Part shown: piece after piece, positions 5,022 through 6,920 of the stretch
How the letters are laid out: every line of letters begins with the position of its first letter
Numbering within the stretch: the stretch's first letter is position 1
Assembly: GCA_002010365.1 (NCBI GenBank)
Contig: MTNL01000073.1
Coordinates: forward strand, 1-6,920
Direction: 5' to 3'
DNA length: 6,920 nt
Source of the DNA: Candidatus Acetothermia bacterium JdFR-50
GTDB lineage: Bacteria; Bipolaricaulota; Bipolaricaulia; Bipolaricaulales; Bipolaricaulaceae
Position numbers and translations under genes: made by a program
The notes under the pieces: model-generated
What the model saw: the letters and a program-made list of their open reading frames with translations, nothing else
The model's database searches: none
Told to the model about the DNA's origin: nothing

Positions 5022-6070
5022 GCCGGGTGTTAATGAGGGGGAACGAGGCCATCGCCGAGGCGGCGATCCGTTCCGGGCTCAAATGTTACTTCTGTTATCC
5101 CATCACCCCCCAGGGGGAGCTGGTGGAGTACATGGCTCGGGAGCTCCCCAAACGCGGCGGGGTGTTTCTCCAGGCGGAGTCGGAGGTAGCGGCCATCAAT
5201 ATGGTATATGGGGCCGCCGCCGCAGGCGTGCGCGCCATGACCTCCTCTTCATCTCCGGGGATAAGCCTCAAGCAGGAAGGGATCTCTTACATCGCCATGG
5301 CCCGGCTCCCGTGTGTGATCGTGAACATGATGAGAGGGGGGCCGGGTTTGGGAAACATCGCCCCGGCCCAGGGCGACTATTTCCAAGCCACCAAAGGCGG
5401 TGGCCATGGCGATTACCGCCTCATCGTCCTCGCTCCCTCCACGGTCCCGGAGGCGGCAGAGTTGGTGCGTTTGGCCTTCGATCTTTCCGACAAATACCGG
5501 GTTCCCGCCATGATCCTGGCCGACGGGATGATCGGACAGATGATGGAGCCCGTGGAGCTTCCTGAACCTGTGGACCCCGGAAAAATCCCCCCCAGGCCAT
5601 GGGCCGTAACCGGGGCGCGGGGGCGGGGGAAGAACGTGATCTCCTCATTCGACCTGGAGCCGGAGGGGTTAAGAGAAATGAACCTCGCGCTGCAGGCGAT
5701 ATACCGGGAAATCGAACGGAACGAGCCACGCTGGGAGGAGGTGGAGACCCGAGACGCCGACCTCATCGTAGTGGCTTATGGGACCATGGGGCGTATTGCC
5801 CGCTCGGTGGTCCACATGGCACGAAAAGAGAAGCTACGGGTGGGGCTCTTCCGTCCCATCACCCTGTGGCCGTTCCCATATGAACCTCTCCGGGAGCTGG
5901 CCGAACGGGCCGAAGTGATCCTGACCGTGGAGCTCTCGGCGGGGCAGATGTGGGAGGACGTGAGATTGGCGGTGGAAGGGCGGGCTCCCACGCCCTTCTT
6001 TGGCGAGCTTGGCGGGGTGGTCCCATCTCCCAAGCGGATCCTGGAAGAGGTGAAAAAGTATGCCGGTTGA
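5018..6070 (+). CDS. vorB: 2-oxoacid:ferredoxin oxidoreductase alpha subunit (VorB/KorA type)
   Basis: 350 aa. Together with the beta subunit it converts a 2-oxoacid and CoA to acyl-CoA and CO2, reducing ferredoxin. Seen: the N-terminal pyrimidine-binding fold (about 1-230) with CYPITPQGE at 26-34, QAESE at 52-56, the family signature SSSSPGISLKQEG at 76-88, RGGPGLGN at 106-113 and GGGHGDYRLIVLAP at 127-140. This is followed by the transketolase-C-like domain (about 250-335) with GLFRPITLWPFP at 286-297. The signatures and length resemble VorB of methanogen 2-oxoisovalerate (branched-chain) enzymes, as recalled from family knowledge. KorA paralogues are close, so the substrate (2-oxoisovalerate, 2-oxoglutarate or other) is inferred, not shown. 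ATG 5018 has GGGAGGG (5006-5012) 5 nt upstream; an open extension back to 4934 only overlaps the ferredoxin gene. It overlaps the ferredoxin by 4 nt and the beta subunit by 11 nt. Confidence 0.9.
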   Translation: MSRVLMRGNEAIAEAAIRSGLKCYFCYPITPQGELVEYMARELPKRGGVFLQAESEVAAINMVYGAAAAGVRAMTSSSSPGISLKQEGISYIAMARLPCVIVNMMRGGPGLGNIAPAQGDYFQATKGGGHGDYRLIVLAPSTVPEAAELVRLAFDLSDKYRVPAMILADGMIGQMMEPVELPEPVDPGKIPPRPWAVTGARGRGKNVISSFDLEPEGLREMNLALQAIYREIERNEPRWEEVETRDADLIVVAYGTMGRIARSVVHMARKEKLRVGLFRPITLWPFPYEPLRELAERAEVILTVELSAGQMWEDVRLAVEGRAPTPFFGELGGVVPSPKRILEEVKKYAG

Positions 6071-6827
6071 AACCGCGGTTCCTGCTGGTTACATTCGGGT
6101 TTTCGGAAAACCCAAGGCTCTAAGTGATGTTAAGTACACCTATTGTCCGGGTTGTCATCACGGGATCGTCACCCGGTTGGTGGCCGAAGCGATAGACGAG
6201 CTAGGGATTTTGGAGCGGACGGTAGGAATTGCGCCCGTGGGCTGTGCGGTATTCCTCGACCGGTTTATGAACTGTGATTTCGTGCAAGCTGCCCATGGGC
6301 GGGCGTGCGCGGTGGCCACGGGAATCAAACGGGCCCGCCCGGAATTGGTGGTTTTCACTTACCAAGGAGATGGAGACTTGGCAGCCATCGGGACCGCCGA
6401 AACGATCCACGCCGCCAATCGTGGGGAGAACATCACCGTGATCTTCGTGAACAACGGGATCTACGGGATGACGGGCGGGGAAATGGCCCCCACCACCCTG
6501 CCCGGCCAGCGCACCACCACCACCCCCTGGGGACGAGATCCGCGTTTACACGGATATCCCCTCAAGATCTCGGAGATGTTGGCACAGCTGGACGGACCGA
6601 CGTACATCACCCGGCAAGCGGTCTTCGATTACCCCCACATCGTGAGGGCCCGACAGGCGATCCTCAAGGCTTTCCGCAACCAACTCGAGGGGAAGGGCTT
6701 TTCCCTGGTGGAGATCCTCTCCACTTGTCCCACCAACTGGCGGATGTCCCCCCAGGAGGCAGGGCGGTGGGTGGCGGAGCACGTAACCAAGCACTATCCG
6801 CTTGGGGACCTAAAAGACGTGAGGTGA
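6060..6827 (+). CDS. vorA: 2-oxoacid:ferredoxin oxidoreductase beta subunit, TPP-binding (VorA/KorB type)
   Basis: 255 aa. It carries thiamine diphosphate and forms the active site with the alpha subunit. Seen: CPGCHHG at 29-35, IAPVGCAVF at 57-65, AAHGRACAVATGIK at 77-90, the TPP/Mg motif QGDGDLAAIGTAE (102-114) running to VIFVNNGIYGMTGGE (127-141), then APTTLPGQ, TTTTPWGRDP, and LSTCPTNW near the end. The usual TGGQ is TGGE here (Glu141), from a GAA codon. The only N-terminal cysteine pair is CPGC, and no extra ferredoxin domain is fused; clusters are supplied by the small delta subunit. The HGYP and LSTCPTNW sequences look closer to the VorA/KorB group than to pyruvate enzymes, so I favour a branched-chain or 2-oxoglutarate substrate. 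GAGGTG at 6047-6052 lies 7 nt before ATG 6060, inside the alpha gene; the overlap with that gene is 11 nt. Confidence 0.9.
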   Translation: MPVETAVPAGYIRVFGKPKALSDVKYTYCPGCHHGIVTRLVAEAIDELGILERTVGIAPVGCAVFLDRFMNCDFVQAAHGRACAVATGIKRARPELVVFTYQGDGDLAAIGTAETIHAANRGENITVIFVNNGIYGMTGGEMAPTTLPGQRTTTTPWGRDPRLHGYPLKISEMLAQLDGPTYITRQAVFDYPHIVRARQAILKAFRNQLEGKGFSLVEILSTCPTNWRMSPQEAGRWVAEHVTKHYPLGDLKDVR

Positions 6828-6830
6828 ATC

Positions 6831-6920
6831 ATGGAAAAGGCTGTGATCTTAGCGGGTTTCGGCGGGCAGGGGGTGCTCCTCGCGGGGAAGATCTTGGCCC
6901 GGGCGGGAATGAACCGGGGC
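6831..6920 (+). CDS. korC: 2-oxoacid:ferredoxin oxidoreductase gamma subunit, N-terminal fragment
   Basis: The window ends 30 codons into this gene. Seen: a hydrophobic strand followed by GFGGQGVLLAGKILA at about residues 9-23, the glycine-rich signature of the gamma subunit, then RAGMNRG. In this enzyme family the gamma subunit of about 180 residues forms part of the core with alpha and beta. GAGGTG (6821-6826), which contains the first two bases of the beta-subunit stop, lies 4 nt before ATG 6831, and the stop itself ends 3 nt before the ATG. The gene order delta-alpha-beta-gamma is the common korDABC/vor layout and completes the enzyme. Symbol uncertain, for the same substrate reason as its neighbours. 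Confidence 0.85.
   Translation, partial: MEKAVILAGFGGQGVLLAGKILARAGMNRG

Noticed and set aside
4945..5565. Alternative plus-frame open frame of about 206 codons over the ferredoxin/alpha-subunit junction
   Set aside because: Out of frame with both oxidoreductase subunits, and its composition shows only Gly/Arg/His/Pro bias.
5587..5593. C7 run in the alpha-subunit gene as a possible frameshift site
   Set aside because: The reading frame is intact across it and continues into conserved sequence, so no break or programmed shift is supported.
1..6920. Mobile element, phage, CRISPR array or defence system
   Set aside because: No transposase, integrase, repeat-spacer pattern, terminal inverted repeat or toxin-antitoxin pair was seen; all genes are housekeeping or metabolic with uniform composition.

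Overview
The window is a GC-rich stretch of bacterial chromosome, almost entirely coding. The bacterial markers are lspA, tmk, dnaN (sliding clamp), tsaB and rpmB (ribosomal protein L28). Strong Shine-Dalgarno sequences and tight gene packing fit a compact genome. A ferredoxin-dependent 2-oxoacid oxidoreductase operon points to anaerobic, low-potential metabolism. Arg- and Glu-rich proteins are compatible with a thermophile. A lineage such as Bipolaricaulota/Acetothermia or another deep-branching anaerobic phylum is possible, but this is a guess; the sequence alone does not fix the phylum.

Layout. (1) Positions 1-1904, plus strand: the 3' end of lspA overlaps tmk by 4 nt, and dnaN follows after about 50 nt. 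(2) Positions 1909-2547, minus strand: a small transaldolase that meets dnaN tail to tail with only 4 nt between the stop codons. A small hairpin followed by T residues sits in that junction. (3) Positions 2548-2691: a short divergent intergenic region with a plausible promoter for the transaldolase and a weaker one for the rightward genes. (4) Positions 2692-4157, plus strand: an ExoD-family membrane protein, then tsaB (t6A tRNA modification), whose end overlaps rpmB by 8 nt. An intrinsic terminator follows at 4225-4267. (5) From about 4300 to the window edge, plus strand: a new transcription unit with a possible promoter, a small S1-domain protein, and then the delta (ferredoxin), alpha, beta and (truncated) gamma subunits of a VorB/KorA-type 2-oxoacid:ferredoxin oxidoreductase.

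How the genes work together. Region 1 joins lipoprotein maturation, dTTP supply and replication processivity. Region 4 joins an envelope-type membrane protein with translation quality (t6A, L28). Region 5 encodes a complete electron pathway: the alpha/beta subunits decarboxylate a 2-oxoacid to an acyl-CoA with TPP, and electrons pass to the 2x[4Fe-4S] delta subunit and on to ferredoxin. The S1-domain gene at the head of that operon has no obvious place in the reaction.

No stretch longer than 300 bases lacks a gene. I saw no tRNA, rRNA, CRISPR array, insertion sequence or phage gene. The window reads as core metabolism and housekeeping. The points most worth a second look are the S1 gene heading the oxidoreductase operon, the Ser in place of Asp in the thymidylate kinase DRY motif, the tmk-dnaN pairing, and the compact convergent dnaN/transaldolase junction.
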